A DNA stretch of 64,000 nucleotides from Thalassotalea fonticola (GCF_032911225.1 NZ_CP136600.1:3534001-3598000), one strand, 5' to 3'. Counted from the first letter of the stretch, positions 27,129-37,101 are shown. The notes: generated from the sequence alone by a model not told the origin. Program-made: numbers and translations.

Positions 27129-28604
27129 ATGAAGAAGTTTAATGCTTATGTGCTGTTCATGTTGTTCAACTGTACCATCTCCTTTCCTGGTTTAGCAGCA
27201 AATATAATACATGCAGATAATGCCTTTTTGGAAAAGGATTACGTTACCGCGTTAGCGGAATATAAAAAAGCGGCAAAAATTGGTAATGCGAAAGCCTTTT
27301 ATCAATTATCCAAAATTTATCATCAAGGCCTGGGAACTGAAAAAAATGAGTTGCTTGGCATCGTTTGGATGGCCGTTGCTGCCGAGTACCAATATGATAA
27401 TGCTGTGGTCAATTTGGAAAAAATGCAAAAAAGTTTGGCACCTAACAAACGTAGTAAAATAGAAACTATCATCAATCGATATGTGCAGGAGTATAGTAAG
27501 CTAAGTATTAACGAAAAGTTCTTCCCAAAACTTATCGACAATAAACTCGCCGAAAAAATTCAGCTTAGTAGTGACGATTCAGTCGAGTTTTTTAGCGAAC
27601 AAAACGTAACCACAGCTGTTGATGAGCCGTTAGATCTAAGTGATGACTTATTATCTGAAGATGGCGCAGAAGAAGATTTCGCCGAAGATGTAAGTGAATT
27701 ACCTATAAATATGCCTTACTACCTTGTTGCAGAATACGACATCGGTCCAGATGGCTCGGTAAGAGACGTTTATGCTGCATTTAGTATTGGTGATGATGAA
27801 TATGCGCTTGAACAACTTAGTATTACGCCTGTATCAAAACCTGTGTTTGCCGGTAGCAATGTGTATTTCATCAACCGTTCTATTATGGGGATCAGCAACA
27901 CAGATACCATCTCGATGCGTAGAAACAATACCGAGTTTTACACCTCTACACTAAGGTATGTGGGCAAAATAAAAGATAGTGATCAGGCCGTTGATAATTA
28001 CAATCATGCATTAGCATTAATGCACTTCCCTTGGTTAAGAGGAAAAGATGAAACCATAGATGAATTATTAATAAGTTCTGCTAAACAAGGATTTGCCTTG
28101 GCCCAATATGAATATGGTTTGAAATTATACCGACAGCAAACTGCGCCTAAACAAGCTGTTTATTGGATAAGCGAAGCCGCAAAACAAGGAATTACTAAAG
28201 CGCAGTACCGTCTTGCTCGACTTTTACTTGATAGTCCCTGGGTAGAGAGGGATATAAACAAGGCTTATTTCTGGTTGTCACAAGCGGCACTAAAAAAACA
28301 CACCGTAGCTGTACGTAAACTTGCTGAGCTGAAACTCACCACAAAGGGCAGTTCTGTTTATGATCCAAAAGGTGCGATGATGCTGTTAAATACAATCGCA
28401 AGCGAACAATCGGGCAATCCAGAATATCGTTATGCACTGGCCCTTGCTTATGCCAAACCTGAAAATCGTCAGTTTGCCTACGCAGTAGCAAATTTGAAAA
28501 AAGCGATTTCTCTCGCGGAAAGTTTTCATTGGGACACTCAGGATTGGCGTGCCTTACTGAATAAATGGACTTCGGGCGGAACGGTAACTGTTACCGATAT
28601 ATAA
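27129..28604 (+). CDS. exported Sel1-repeat protein
   Basis: A 491-residue protein with a Sec signal (cleavage after G-L-A-A, about residue 25). Sel1-like repeats, short helical pairs of about 36 residues, occupy about 27-115 (AKAFYQLSKIYHQGLG) and again 300-450 (AQYEYGLKLY, AQYRLARLLL, RYALALAYAK). Between them are an acidic linker (about 165-195) and a segment V-A-E-Y-D-I-G-P-D-G-S-V-R-D that recalls TonB C-terminal domains. Such proteins often act as periplasmic scaffolds. A good AAGGTAAG ribosome site precedes the start. Specific function is unknown; it is followed by a strong hairpin. Confidence 0.75.
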   Translation: MKKFNAYVLFMLFNCTISFPGLAANIIHADNAFLEKDYVTALAEYKKAAKIGNAKAFYQLSKIYHQGLGTEKNELLGIVWMAVAAEYQYDNAVVNLEKMQKSLAPNKRSKIETIINRYVQEYSKLSINEKFFPKLIDNKLAEKIQLSSDDSVEFFSEQNVTTAVDEPLDLSDDLLSEDGAEEDFAEDVSELPINMPYYLVAEYDIGPDGSVRDVYAAFSIGDDEYALEQLSITPVSKPVFAGSNVYFINRSIMGISNTDTISMRRNNTEFYTSTLRYVGKIKDSDQAVDNYNHALALMHFPWLRGKDETIDELLISSAKQGFALAQYEYGLKLYRQQTAPKQAVYWISEAAKQGITKAQYRLARLLLDSPWVERDINKAYFWLSQAALKKHTVAVRKLAELKLTTKGSSVYDPKGAMMLLNTIASEQSGNPEYRYALALAYAKPENRQFAYAVANLKKAISLAESFHWDTQDWRALLNKWTSGGTVTVTDI

Positions 28605-28630
28605 TTAAGTACCTAATTACTCGCGTCCTT

Positions 28631-28667
28631 ATTGAATGCTATTGGCTACAATACAATAGCATTCAAT
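28631..28667 (+). terminator. strong hairpin after the Sel1-repeat gene
   Basis: Perfect 14-bp arms ATTGAATGCTATTG (28631-28644) and CAATAGCATTCAAT (28654-28667) enclose a 9-nt loop, 26 bp beyond the stop. There is no U-run after it, so it is either an atypical terminator or an RNA-stabilising structure. Confidence 0.55.
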
Positions 28668-28869
28668 CCAACACATCAGGCTTTTCACTTCCTTTCATCT
28701 TTCAGCGAATATCAAGTTTCGTTTCTTTACGTAATATTTACAATAACAATATTTATTGTGTATGTTGTTGTTATGGTTGTGTTTTGTTGTCAAGTGACTT
28801 TTGTTTCATATCGTTAAAAGTGCTCATACCGAAAGAATATGAAAGTTTTGTTGTTGCATTTCCTGTTGT

Positions 28870-28893
28870 TGTACGGTATAAAAGTATCGTACA
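28870..28893. promoter_or_regulatory. candidate operator upstream of the GH109-type gene
   Basis: TGTACGGTA (28870-28878) and TATCGTACA (28885-28893) form an inverted repeat matching at 8 of 9 positions around a 6-bp TAAAAG spacer. It lies 49 bp upstream of the start codon, where a regulator of the glycan locus could act. No regulator is identified. Confidence 0.5.
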
Positions 28894-28942
28894 GTTTTAA
28901 CTTATAAAAAAAATAGTTAACAAATATTTAATTGGATCATTT

Positions 28943-30409
28943 ATGAAAAACTTAGATCGTCGTAATTTTCTCAAAGGAGCTGCACAATCTGCAGCCCTTG
29001 TTGGCTCAGCAGCAGTAATTGGCGGCTGTGCCAAAGCCAGTGCGCAAAAGTCATTTCCCAAGGCACAAGGTGCCACTGTTATGGGCCTTACAGTACCTAA
29101 AATGGACGTAGTTCGTGTCGGTTTTATTGGTGTAGGTCAACGTGGTAAAGGCCATGTTAAACATTACTGTCATCTTGAAGGTGTGGAAATTAAGGCTATT
29201 TGTGATAGCGACACGCGAGTAATTGACCGTTCAGTAAATTATGTTGTTGAACAAGGCTTTGCAAAACCTGACGTCTACACAGGCTCAGAGTACGCATACC
29301 GTAAAATGTTAGCACGACAAGACATTGATATTGTGATCATCTCAACTCCTTGGAAGTGGCATACGCCAATGTCGGTAGAAACCATGGAAAGCGGTAAACA
29401 TGCATTTGTAGAAGTACCGGCGGCTACTACCCTTGAAGAATGTTGGCAATTGGTTAACACCGCAGAGCGTACGCAGAAAAACTGTATGATGATGGAAAAT
29501 GTTAACTACGGTCGTGAAGAGTTAATGGTACTTAATATGGTACGCCAAGGTTTATTTGGTGACTTATTGCATGGTGAAGCGGCTTACATTCATGAGCTTC
29601 GTTGGCAAATGAAAGAAATAGATCAAAAGACAGGCTCATGGCGTACTTACTGGCATACTAAGCGTGATGGAAACTTATATCCAACACATGGCTTAGGTCC
29701 AGTTTCACAGTACATGAACATTAACCGTGGTGACCGTTTTGATTATGTTACCTCAATGAGTTCTCCTGCTCTTGGTCGCGCCGAATATGCGAAAGAACAA
29801 TTCCCTGCTGATCATGAACGTAATAAATTAACCTTTACTGCTGGTGATATGAATACCAGTATCATCAAAACAGTAAAAGGCCGTAGCATCATGGTACAAC
29901 ACGATACCACCAGTCCACGCCCGTACAGTCGCCATAACTTAATTCAAGGCACTAACGGTACCTTTGCCGGTTTCCCAAATCGCGTTGCGGTAGAAGATGC
30001 ACCAGATGCCATTAAAGCGGTATACGAAAAAGAATATCAACAACAAATGACTGACTGGAAAGCGAGTGGCAAAAAAGGCCGTAAGCCGCGTAAACCAAGT
30101 TTTCATAGCTGGGATCAGGACATGGATAAATGGTATGACGCCTATGATCATCCGCTGTACGTGCGCATGGGTGAAGAAGCCAAGAAAAATGGTGGCCATG
30201 GCGGCATGGATTTCTTGATGATGTATCGTATTGTGTATTGTTTACGTAATGGTGAGCCACTAGATCAAGATGTTTATGATGCAGCAGCATGGTCTGCAGT
30301 CTTCCCTACGAGTATGGCGTCAGTTGCCGATAGAAGTAACAGTAAAGACATACCAGACTTTACTCGTGGCGTGTGGGAAACAGCAAAACCGTTAGGTGTT
30401 GTGGCTTAA
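28943..30409 (+). CDS. GH109-type alpha-N-acetylgalactosaminidase (Gfo/Idh/MocA family), Tat-exported
   Basis: A 488-residue protein with an N-terminal D-R-R-N-F-L-K-G twin-arginine signal and a hydrophobic stretch ending near G-G-C, so it is folded with its cofactor before export and may be lipidated. The Rossmann domain begins [15 protein letters not shown] (near residue 56), followed by the [12 protein letters not shown] segment (near 250) typical of GH109 enzymes, which use NAD in a retaining mechanism to remove terminal alpha-GalNAc. It is the first gene of a group with a DUF3472-like lipoprotein and a sulfatase. Other exported Gfo/Idh/MocA proteins are possible, but the domain pattern favours GH109. 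Confidence 0.8.
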   Translation: MKNLDRRNFLKGAAQSAALVGSAAVIGGCAKASAQKSFPKAQGATVMGLTVPKMDVVRVGFIGVGQRGKGHVKHYCHLEGVEIKAICDSDTRVIDRSVNYVVEQGFAKPDVYTGSEYAYRKMLARQDIDIVIISTPWKWHTPMSVETMESGKHAFVEVPAATTLEECWQLVNTAERTQKNCMMMENVNYGREELMVLNMVRQGLFGDLLHGEAAYIHELRWQMKEIDQKTGSWRTYWHTKRDGNLYPTHGLGPVSQYMNINRGDRFDYVTSMSSPALGRAEYAKEQFPADHERNKLTFTAGDMNTSIIKTVKGRSIMVQHDTTSPRPYSRHNLIQGTNGTFAGFPNRVAVEDAPDAIKAVYEKEYQQQMTDWKASGKKGRKPRKPSFHSWDQDMDKWYDAYDHPLYVRMGEEAKKNGGHGGMDFLMMYRIVYCLRNGEPLDQDVYDAAAWSAVFPTSMASVADRSNSKDIPDFTRGVWETAKPLGVVA

Positions 30410-30427
30410 TCGCATTAGCGAAAACAC

Positions 30428-30478
30428 ATTGTAAAAACTTAAAATGCATATGGATGTGCATTTTTACAATTATTTTTA
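30428..30478 (+). terminator. hairpin terminator after the GH109-type gene
   Basis: The inner stem AAAATGCA (30441-30448) with TGCATTTT (30457-30464) can be extended by ATTGTAA with TTACAAT, followed by TATTTTTATT. It may only attenuate, because the next gene on the same strand starts 52 bp later. Confidence 0.65.
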
Positions 30479-30530
30479 TTGCATATCTCATCATTTCAAC
30501 AAGCAAGTCAATTAAGGTAGTCCTATTAAA

Positions 30531-31841
30531 ATGAAGAAACTGTTTTTATATTCATTATTTTTTTTGGGTGTGCAAGCTTGCAGTGGTGGTGAAACATATT
30601 CGCAAGCGAGCATTGAAGAGTCTGCGCTATTTCAATTTTCAATGCCGTTTGCTCCCAATGTTTGGGTGGTTGATGATCAGCAAGCAACAGAGGCTTTGGT
30701 CGATGTCAGGCAGGCCAAACTTAACGGTTGGCAAGACGCAAAGCACCAACTGGCATTCTATTTTTATAGTGATACCAGCGGCGATATTAATTTATCACTA
30801 ACCGGCACTTTTCCACAAAAAGGCGAGTTATCAATATCTCTTGCTAAGCAGAAAAGAAAGGTTAATTTTGCTGATAGCAAAAACGGCAAACTTACCCTCG
30901 GAACATTCACCCTGACAGAGCCGGGTTACCATCAACTCATTTTATCTAAATCGTTACTCGATGAAAGTAACGTGAATATCAAAAATGTAGACGTTGCATC
31001 GAATGACGTTGCCAGATTTAATTTTATAACTGAAAAAGAAGTGTATTTTGCTCGTCGAGGGCCTTCTGCTCACCTTAAATATCAGCTGCCTAATAATGAG
31101 CAAGATTGGCAATGGTTTTATAGTGAACTGGAAGTACCAAAAGGCTTTGATCCAGTCGGCTCGTACTTTATGGCCAATGGCTTTGCCCAAGGCTATTTCG
31201 GTATGCAGGTGAATTCTCAATCTGAACGACGGGTATTGTTTTCAGTATGGAGTCCGTTTAAAACGCAAGATCCAAAAAATGTACCGCCGGAGCAACAAAT
31301 TAAGCTAATACGTAAAGGTGATAATGTACATACCGGTAAATTTGGCAATGAAGGTGTTGGCGGCCAAAGCTACAAAAAATTTAACTGGCAAGCCGGCACT
31401 AAATATAAGTTTTTGCTGAAAGTATCACCAAGTGGCGATAACCGTAGCGAATTTACCGCCTACTTTTATGCGCCAGAAATTCAGCAATGGCAATTAATTG
31501 CCAGTTTTCAAAGACCAAAAACATCGACATATTTACAGCGTCCACATGCCTTTATTGAAAACTTTATTACCTCACAAGGTGACAAAATACGTAAAGCGAA
31601 CTACTCGAATCAGTGGGTAGCAGACACTAATGGTAACTGGACTCAAATTAATCAGGCAAATGTAACTTATGATAATACCGCGCGTAATAAGTACCGTTTT
31701 GATTACCAAGGTGGCAGTGAAAACAGCAGCGTTTATCTGCAAAATGGCGGGTTTTTCAATGACCCGACGTCGTACAATAAATTATTAACAATAAAAACAA
31801 CAAATTCAGCACCGCAAATCAATTTTGATTTGCTGCCTTAG
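30531..31841 (+). CDS. DUF5077/DUF3472-type lipoprotein
   Basis: A 436-residue protein with a lipobox (G-V-Q-A-C-S) at residues 13-18, so probably anchored in the outer membrane. The N-terminal region (about 40-145) is a beta-sandwich resembling DUF5077, often associated with carbohydrate binding. The C-terminal region (about 175-430) resembles DUF3472: the ARRGPSAHL opening, then Y-S-E-L-E-V-P and G-Y-F-G-M-Q. Such proteins turn up in polysaccharide utilisation loci. It is followed after 13 bp by a sulfatase, so a role in handling the same glycan is likely, but no activity can be stated. Confidence 0.65.
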   Translation: MKKLFLYSLFFLGVQACSGGETYSQASIEESALFQFSMPFAPNVWVVDDQQATEALVDVRQAKLNGWQDAKHQLAFYFYSDTSGDINLSLTGTFPQKGELSISLAKQKRKVNFADSKNGKLTLGTFTLTEPGYHQLILSKSLLDESNVNIKNVDVASNDVARFNFITEKEVYFARRGPSAHLKYQLPNNEQDWQWFYSELEVPKGFDPVGSYFMANGFAQGYFGMQVNSQSERRVLFSVWSPFKTQDPKNVPPEQQIKLIRKGDNVHTGKFGNEGVGGQSYKKFNWQAGTKYKFLLKVSPSGDNRSEFTAYFYAPEIQQWQLIASFQRPKTSTYLQRPHAFIENFITSQGDKIRKANYSNQWVADTNGNWTQINQANVTYDNTARNKYRFDYQGGSENSSVYLQNGGFFNDPTSYNKLLTIKTTNSAPQINFDLLP

Positions 31842-31854
31842 TTTAGGAACATTT

Positions 31855-33408
31855 ATGAAAATACAATTAGCACATTTAAGTTTACTCTCCGCAGCGTTAT
31901 TTAGCATCGCGGGTTGTAGTAATGCTGCAACCGAGGCTACTGACATAACAACAGCAACTTCTAGCACTGTGGCAAAGCCAAATATTGTCATTTTATATAC
32001 CGATGATCTTGGTTATGGCGATGTAAGTGCCTATAAATCAGGTACATTACCAACACCTAATATCGATAAGTTAGCCAATGAAGGCATATTATTTAACCGA
32101 GGCTACGCTACCGCAGGTACATGTACACCGAGTCGTTATTCACTATTGACTGGTGAATATCCATTCAGGAAAAAGCGTGCTCGAGTTTTACAAGGCGATG
32201 CGCCTATGCTGATCACTCCTGAACAACAAACGTTACCTAAAATGCTACAAGGTGCAGGTTACACTACAGGTGTTATTGGTAAATGGCATTTAGGCTTAGG
32301 CGATGGCAATATCGATTGGAATGGTCATATTACCCCAGGTGCCAATGAAATTGGCTTTGATTACTCATACATAATGGGAGCGACGAACGACCGTACACCC
32401 AATGTTTACGTTAAAAATGGCCGTGTGGTTAATTTAGACCCGAACGATCCTTTAGAAATTAGCTACAAGAAAAACTTCCCCGGTGAGCCAACTGGTAAGA
32501 AAAACCCTGAATTGTTAAAAATGAAGTTTAGCCAAGGCCACAATAGCTCTATTAATAATGGTGTGTCTCGCATTGGTTATCAGCGTGGTGGTAAATCTGC
32601 CATGTGGGTAGATGAGGATATGGCAGATTTATTTAACGATGAAGCGTTACAATTTGTTGAGCGCAATAAAGCTAAACCATTTTTCTTATTCTATGCGTTT
32701 CATCAACCACACGTACCAAGAATGCCAAATCAACGTTTTGTTGGTAAATCTGGGCAAGGACCTAGAGGTGATGCAATCCTAGAAGCTGATTGGCAGGTAG
32801 GTCAATTTATGCAAAAACTTGATGACTTAGGTTTAAGTGAAAACACTATTGTTATTTTCTCATCAGATAATGGCCATGTGCTGGACGACGGCTATCACGA
32901 CGATGCCGAAGAAAAGCTAGGCGACCATACCCCGTGGGGGCCATTTAGAGGTGGTAAATACAGCTTGCTTGAAGCGGGTACTCATGTGCCTTTCATCGTG
33001 CGTTGGCAGGGCAAAGTAAAGTCTCAAACGTCTAATGCCTTAGTGTCACAACACGACTTTATTGCTTCTTTTGCTGCCTTAACCGGACAGAAAACAACAG
33101 CAATGGATAGTGAAAACCAAATTGATGCCTTACTGGGCAAAGATGAAAACGGTCGTGATCACTTAGTTGTGCAGGGTACTAAGAACTCGTTCTCTTATCA
33201 TCAAGATGGCTGGGTATACATTCCGCCACATAAAGGTAAAGGCTACGCAACATTTGTTGGCAATGAATCAGGCTTTAGTAAAGAAACACAGCTTTATAAC
33301 TTAAGTAAAGATCCTGGCCAAACAACAAACTTAGCTGAAAAGCACCCTGAAAAAATTGCTGAAATGAAAGCAGCCCTTGAAGCGATAAAAGCGAAATCGA
33401 ATGCATAA
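31855..33408 (+). CDS. S1-type sulfatase, lipoprotein
   Basis: Probably hydrolyses sulfate esters of a sulfated glycan. From the ATG at 31855 it has 517 residues. A lipobox (I-A-G-C-S) is near residue 20. The formylglycine site is canonical: C90-T-P-S-R. Metal ligands appear in Y-T-D-D-L-G-Y-G-D near residue 46 and in S-S-D-N-G-H near 342. The frame extends back to 31825 inside the previous gene, but the later ATG begins the signal peptide. Cys-type sulfatases need a formylglycine-generating enzyme, which is not in the window. The exact sulfated position cannot be told. Confidence 0.88.
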   Translation: MKIQLAHLSLLSAALFSIAGCSNAATEATDITTATSSTVAKPNIVILYTDDLGYGDVSAYKSGTLPTPNIDKLANEGILFNRGYATAGTCTPSRYSLLTGEYPFRKKRARVLQGDAPMLITPEQQTLPKMLQGAGYTTGVIGKWHLGLGDGNIDWNGHITPGANEIGFDYSYIMGATNDRTPNVYVKNGRVVNLDPNDPLEISYKKNFPGEPTGKKNPELLKMKFSQGHNSSINNGVSRIGYQRGGKSAMWVDEDMADLFNDEALQFVERNKAKPFFLFYAFHQPHVPRMPNQRFVGKSGQGPRGDAILEADWQVGQFMQKLDDLGLSENTIVIFSSDNGHVLDDGYHDDAEEKLGDHTPWGPFRGGKYSLLEAGTHVPFIVRWQGKVKSQTSNALVSQHDFIASFAALTGQKTTAMDSENQIDALLGKDENGRDHLVVQGTKNSFSYHQDGWVYIPPHKGKGYATFVGNESGFSKETQLYNLSKDPGQTTNLAEKHPEKIAEMKAALEAIKAKSNA

Positions 33409-34168
33409 GTTCGCGAGTTTTATCCTCTTCATGTAAAAATTTGTCCACTCTGAGGGATGTGTTTAGAACCATCTCCCAATCGCGCTATTTGCAACCTTCA
33501 GGGTAGACAAACTCCTCATCAAATTATAAGAAACAACATTTACACAATCAGTTATCTTAGCCCGTAAAAATTCAAATCCTACTGCCTCAAACAGAATATA
33601 TTTTAACCCTCTAGATAATCACTATGCGAATAGCAAAAGTGTTATTAATCAGCTATTGGCTGCGCTTGTTTAAGTAGTGCTGTTTTTAGGAGTTTTTTAC
33701 TTGCAAATGGATGAAATTGAAGTGAGATTTTATCGAATAAAGAGCTGGTTACAAAACATTTCATTTCTTGTATTTATAAATATCAAAATAAAATAAAGCA
33801 GCTTTTGTTGGTGTAAGTCTGTGAAGTTTTTATTGTTGTCTTTAATTGCTATCGATCTGATTTGTTTGGGTGTTACGTGTTGTCTACATGTTTATTAGTG
33901 GTGGTAATGTATATCTGTAGCTGAGTAGTTAGAATAATAAAAATTCAAAACGAAAGAAAGTGAAATCTTTCAGTTGTTATTTTTATATTCGCATTGTAGT
34001 ATCGTTGTATACGTTTTAATCAACAGTGGAGCATTAAGTTAAATTGACTTTAAAGGAACTTAATATCACCCATAGAATTGAACAGCCGTAAGTTGTTAGC
34101 GTGTGGTGAATAAAAAAATAAAAAAATCAACAAGGCATTTGTTGAGCATATAACTAGGAGAATAATTA
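33409..34168. other. 760-bp non-coding region
   Basis: AT-rich interval with an imperfect inverted repeat at 33441-33510 just after the sulfatase gene. No gene with a ribosome site is visible on either strand; it ends in the leader of the exported-protein cassette. An open frame on the minus strand (34050-34244) overlaps that leader and is rejected. Confidence 0.5.
33441..33510 (+). repeat. imperfect inverted repeat after the sulfatase gene
   Basis: TTGTCCACTCTGAGGG (33441-33456) and CCTTCAGGGTAGACAA (33495-33510) pair over 16 bp with two G-U pairs and one mismatch, and inner pairing (GGGATG with CATCTCCC) is possible. It could be an atypical terminator or a remnant of a small repeated element. 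Confidence 0.45.
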
Positions 34169-35707
34169 ATGAGCAAACCCAACACTCATTCTTTAACACA
34201 TACGATAAAATATGGACTAATGTGCCTTGCACTGTGTTCACCATTTGCTAACGCAAATAACACGTTTGATATAACAACCACTGAACTTGTAGGGGGGAGT
34301 GTAACTATTGCGATAGATGCTGATGGACACGTAAGATCAACCGAAACAGATGTTGCAAATAGTAGTGGTGTGATAATGCAAACTCTCGAAGCAACTGGTG
34401 ATACTAGATACTCGATTGTTCGTTTTACAGTGCCGGGTAGTGTCGACTTTAGTGGTAGCCCAAGCGTAATTTTAGAGTTGGTAACTGACAGAGTTAATAA
34501 AGCAGATAAAGCAGCTGGAGTAAATTACACATTACATAAGGTTACTAACGCGGATATAAGTGTAAGCGCAATTAACGCATTAACGTATCAATCACTAACG
34601 TTTAACCCAACTGCAGTAGTTGGTGCTGATTTTACCGTTAATGCGAATAACACAGTTCATGAAATTGATTTAGCTGCCGATGTTACTGCCTCAGGTGATT
34701 ACGCTTACGTGATAAAAAGTGGTGGTAATTCAGCTTATTTAAATTTTGACACTTCTGAATCAACAGAAAATGATTCAGGTAATGCTAATACCGACATCGG
34801 AGATAGCCCTCGAGTTGTCATAGAGACTGCGGCTACCCCAGTAGAAGTAACTACTAACTATGGCTTTAGCGTTTCGCCAAGCACGTTTGTGGTAAATGCT
34901 GATAAAACTGATGGTAACAGCTCACAAGTGTTTACTGTTACTAATCATGGTGAACTCCCCCTATTGATAACATCCCTTAATCCAAATGCTGGTTTTTTTG
35001 CTAACGACTCTTACACCGAGGAGGATGTTGACTGTGTTGATGTTGAACTTGCGCAAGGTGCAACTTGTACTTTTAAAATGACAAAAAATTATATTGATGA
35101 TATCTACCCAGGAACCGAAGGAGATATTACAACAGGGCCAGTGGGGATCTCCGTCGGCAATAATTCCAGTCAGTACGACAATATTACTATAAGGTATGAC
35201 TACACTGGGGGGGCTACGAATCAAGCTTACGCTATTTTAGCTGTAGATAGTGATTTTGAAAACACAGCAAGCCAAGCAAAGCGTCGTATTGCGCCACTGT
35301 TAACTGGCTTAACTGTTAATGATAGTACACCTGCAGGCTATCAGGTTACTGTTGATGTAGATGGTTATTACGATGACTATGAACTTATCGTTGCATTATT
35401 TGATTGTGTGACTGTTGATGATACTTGTGCACAAAGTTATAGCTCAAAACTTACTTCTGAGCAGGTAAGTGTTGGCGGCGCAGGCAGTGGTACTAACAGC
35501 TATGATGGAGTCCCATCAAACCCTAAAACCTTTACCGTAGATTTTACTGATGATGTTACTTTTTCTAACACAGCCGTAGCCCGCATATACTACAAACCAA
35601 TTGATAGTGAATTTGTAGAAACTAATTTTATTTCAGTGATTGGCGCAGGTGGCGCTGGTATGGCATTTACGGATAGTTTAGGCCGTAAAGTAATCATCGC
35701 ACCATAA
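34169..35707 (+). CDS. exported protein of unknown function, first gene of a secreted cassette
   Basis: A 512-residue protein I do not recognise. A Sec signal ends near residue 30 (F-A-N-A-N). Residues about 35-220 form a beta-rich domain resembling CBM96-like structural domains (S-I-V-R-F-T-V-P and D-S-P-R-V-V-I-E). A second beta-sandwich (about 230-340) resembles choice-of-anchor/Abnormal-spindle-like modules, followed by a C-terminal domain with D-D-Y-E-L-I-V-A-L-F. A strong AGGAG ribosome site precedes the ATG, and three more exported-protein genes follow at 20-21 bp spacing. Two G-runs (six and seven long) interrupt otherwise AT-rich sequence. Function unknown; a surface structure is conceivable. 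Confidence 0.6.
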   Translation: MSKPNTHSLTHTIKYGLMCLALCSPFANANNTFDITTTELVGGSVTIAIDADGHVRSTETDVANSSGVIMQTLEATGDTRYSIVRFTVPGSVDFSGSPSVILELVTDRVNKADKAAGVNYTLHKVTNADISVSAINALTYQSLTFNPTAVVGADFTVNANNTVHEIDLAADVTASGDYAYVIKSGGNSAYLNFDTSESTENDSGNANTDIGDSPRVVIETAATPVEVTTNYGFSVSPSTFVVNADKTDGNSSQVFTVTNHGELPLLITSLNPNAGFFANDSYTEEDVDCVDVELAQGATCTFKMTKNYIDDIYPGTEGDITTGPVGISVGNNSSQYDNITIRYDYTGGATNQAYAILAVDSDFENTASQAKRRIAPLLTGLTVNDSTPAGYQVTVDVDGYYDDYELIVALFDCVTVDDTCAQSYSSKLTSEQVSVGGAGSGTNSYDGVPSNPKTFTVDFTDDVTFSNTAVARIYYKPIDSEFVETNFISVIGAGGAGMAFTDSLGRKVIIAP

Positions 35708-35728
35708 ATAAACTAGGAGGATAAAATA

Positions 35729-37081
35729 ATGAAAACAACTATGATAAAAAAATCGTGTAATGCAACTCTTAGCGTATTGTGTTTATTGTTACCGGCGACA
35801 AGTTTTGCCGCACTTGAAATAGAAAAGCAAAAAGTTAGCTTTGAAATTGATAGTGTTGTTCAACCATCGGACCCAGTTCATACCGCTGTAGAAACCGTTA
35901 CCATAACAAACCCTAGTACTACAGAGCCTGTTAGTTTTACTGTAAGTGAGCTTCGTAAAGGCAATTATTCAGGCTCTGTACTTTCGAACACCAATTTTTC
36001 AGTGTCGGGATGTGAAGGTGAAATTACAAAACCTGATCTATCAACTGCTGGTGGAACTTGTGCAAGTACCTTAAGCACGTTAGCTTCCTTAGATGTAAAA
36101 ATAGATACACTAAACAAAGTAATCACTGATGTTGGGGATGGAACTCCTGGTATCTTGAAAGCAGATGCCACAAGTATGGAAACTACCCGAGTGGTTGCTG
36201 ATACGGAACTTTGTGTTAAAACATTAGCCCCTGAAGCGTCATGCCAGTTAACCATAACCTACAGCCAAAATGTTGATGAGTTTCAAGCAATGTTCTTAGA
36301 TATAAAAGAACGTGAAATGGTCGCGAGCACAGATTCTGGAACTGTGACTTATGCGGATCTACAAAGGTATACAGAAGTAGTTTTAGATGATCCTGAAACC
36401 CCAGAAGACGAGGGTAGCACTGTTAAAGATGGTACTAAAACAATAGATGTATATGACAGTTTACCAGCTAATGGCCCTTTACCTATTGCGGGCGTAACCT
36501 ATCCATTGTTTATCTCAAACTACAACACAACCGGCATTGCAAAAAATGAAATTGCTCGCCGTGCGTCACCTGTGGTTGAACAAGTGTTGTTTTCTGATTT
36601 AGCCGATACAACTTTTACAACACCAATTACCGGTGTTCTTGCCCCGGGAACTTATAATGTTCGTTGGACAGTATTAAGTTACGGAGCAGTTAAATCAAAA
36701 GTTGTTGCATATGATTGTACAGGTATTGTAAGCCCTGGCTGTGCTCTTGCAGAAGATTCTTTAGAGGGAGTTGATTCGGGTTTAGTTGAACGTACACAGA
36801 TAGTTGAAGGAGTGTTCCCTGATTACCATTACAGTGGCCGTCAAGCTCAGCATTTTCAATTTGATGCACAAGTGACAGTAACTGCTTCTGCTGACCCTAT
36901 CGCCTTACGATTTTTCCATACCACTACTGAAGATGAAAAAGACGGTGTTGATAAAAACATTAGTACGTTACTCGGTGGAGGCTTGGATTTCTTAGGTCAA
37001 GATACTGATGGTAATGGCGGTACAAAAGGTTACTACACTACAGATGGTCGCCGTTTACAAGCAACAGTTACAACGCCATAA
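35729..37081 (+). CDS. exported protein of unknown function, second gene of a secreted cassette
   Basis: A 450-residue protein with a Sec signal (cleavage after S-F-A-A near residue 27). The remainder is beta-rich: an immunoglobulin-like domain (about 30-190, with E-T-V-T-I-T-N-P-S) and a C-terminal region with two cysteines in D-C-T-G-I-V-S-P-G-C. A strong AGGAGG ribosome site lies 8 bp upstream of the start. It belongs to a tightly packed cassette with the 512-residue protein, an FN3 lipoprotein and a small Tat-signal protein. I can assign no function. Confidence 0.6.
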   Translation: MKTTMIKKSCNATLSVLCLLLPATSFAALEIEKQKVSFEIDSVVQPSDPVHTAVETVTITNPSTTEPVSFTVSELRKGNYSGSVLSNTNFSVSGCEGEITKPDLSTAGGTCASTLSTLASLDVKIDTLNKVITDVGDGTPGILKADATSMETTRVVADTELCVKTLAPEASCQLTITYSQNVDEFQAMFLDIKEREMVASTDSGTVTYADLQRYTEVVLDDPETPEDEGSTVKDGTKTIDVYDSLPANGPLPIAGVTYPLFISNYNTTGIAKNEIARRASPVVEQVLFSDLADTTFTTPITGVLAPGTYNVRWTVLSYGAVKSKVVAYDCTGIVSPGCALAEDSLEGVDSGLVERTQIVEGVFPDYHYSGRQAQHFQFDAQVTVTASADPIALRFFHTTTEDEKDGVDKNISTLLGGGLDFLGQDTDGNGGTKGYYTTDGRRLQATVTTP

Positions 37082-37101
37082 AATAATAACGAGGAATAAA
37101 C

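Larger units (their letters stand above)
28605..28942. other. 338-bp region upstream of the GH109-type gene
   Basis: It contains the hairpin at 28631-28667 and the inverted repeat at 28870-28893. The rest is AT-rich with no supported gene; small frames here lack ribosome sites. Confidence 0.5.

Noticed and set aside
34050..34244. Minus-strand open frame of 64 codons over the leader of the exported cassette
   Set aside because: It overlaps the ribosome site and start of a strong plus-strand gene and has no ribosome site of its own.
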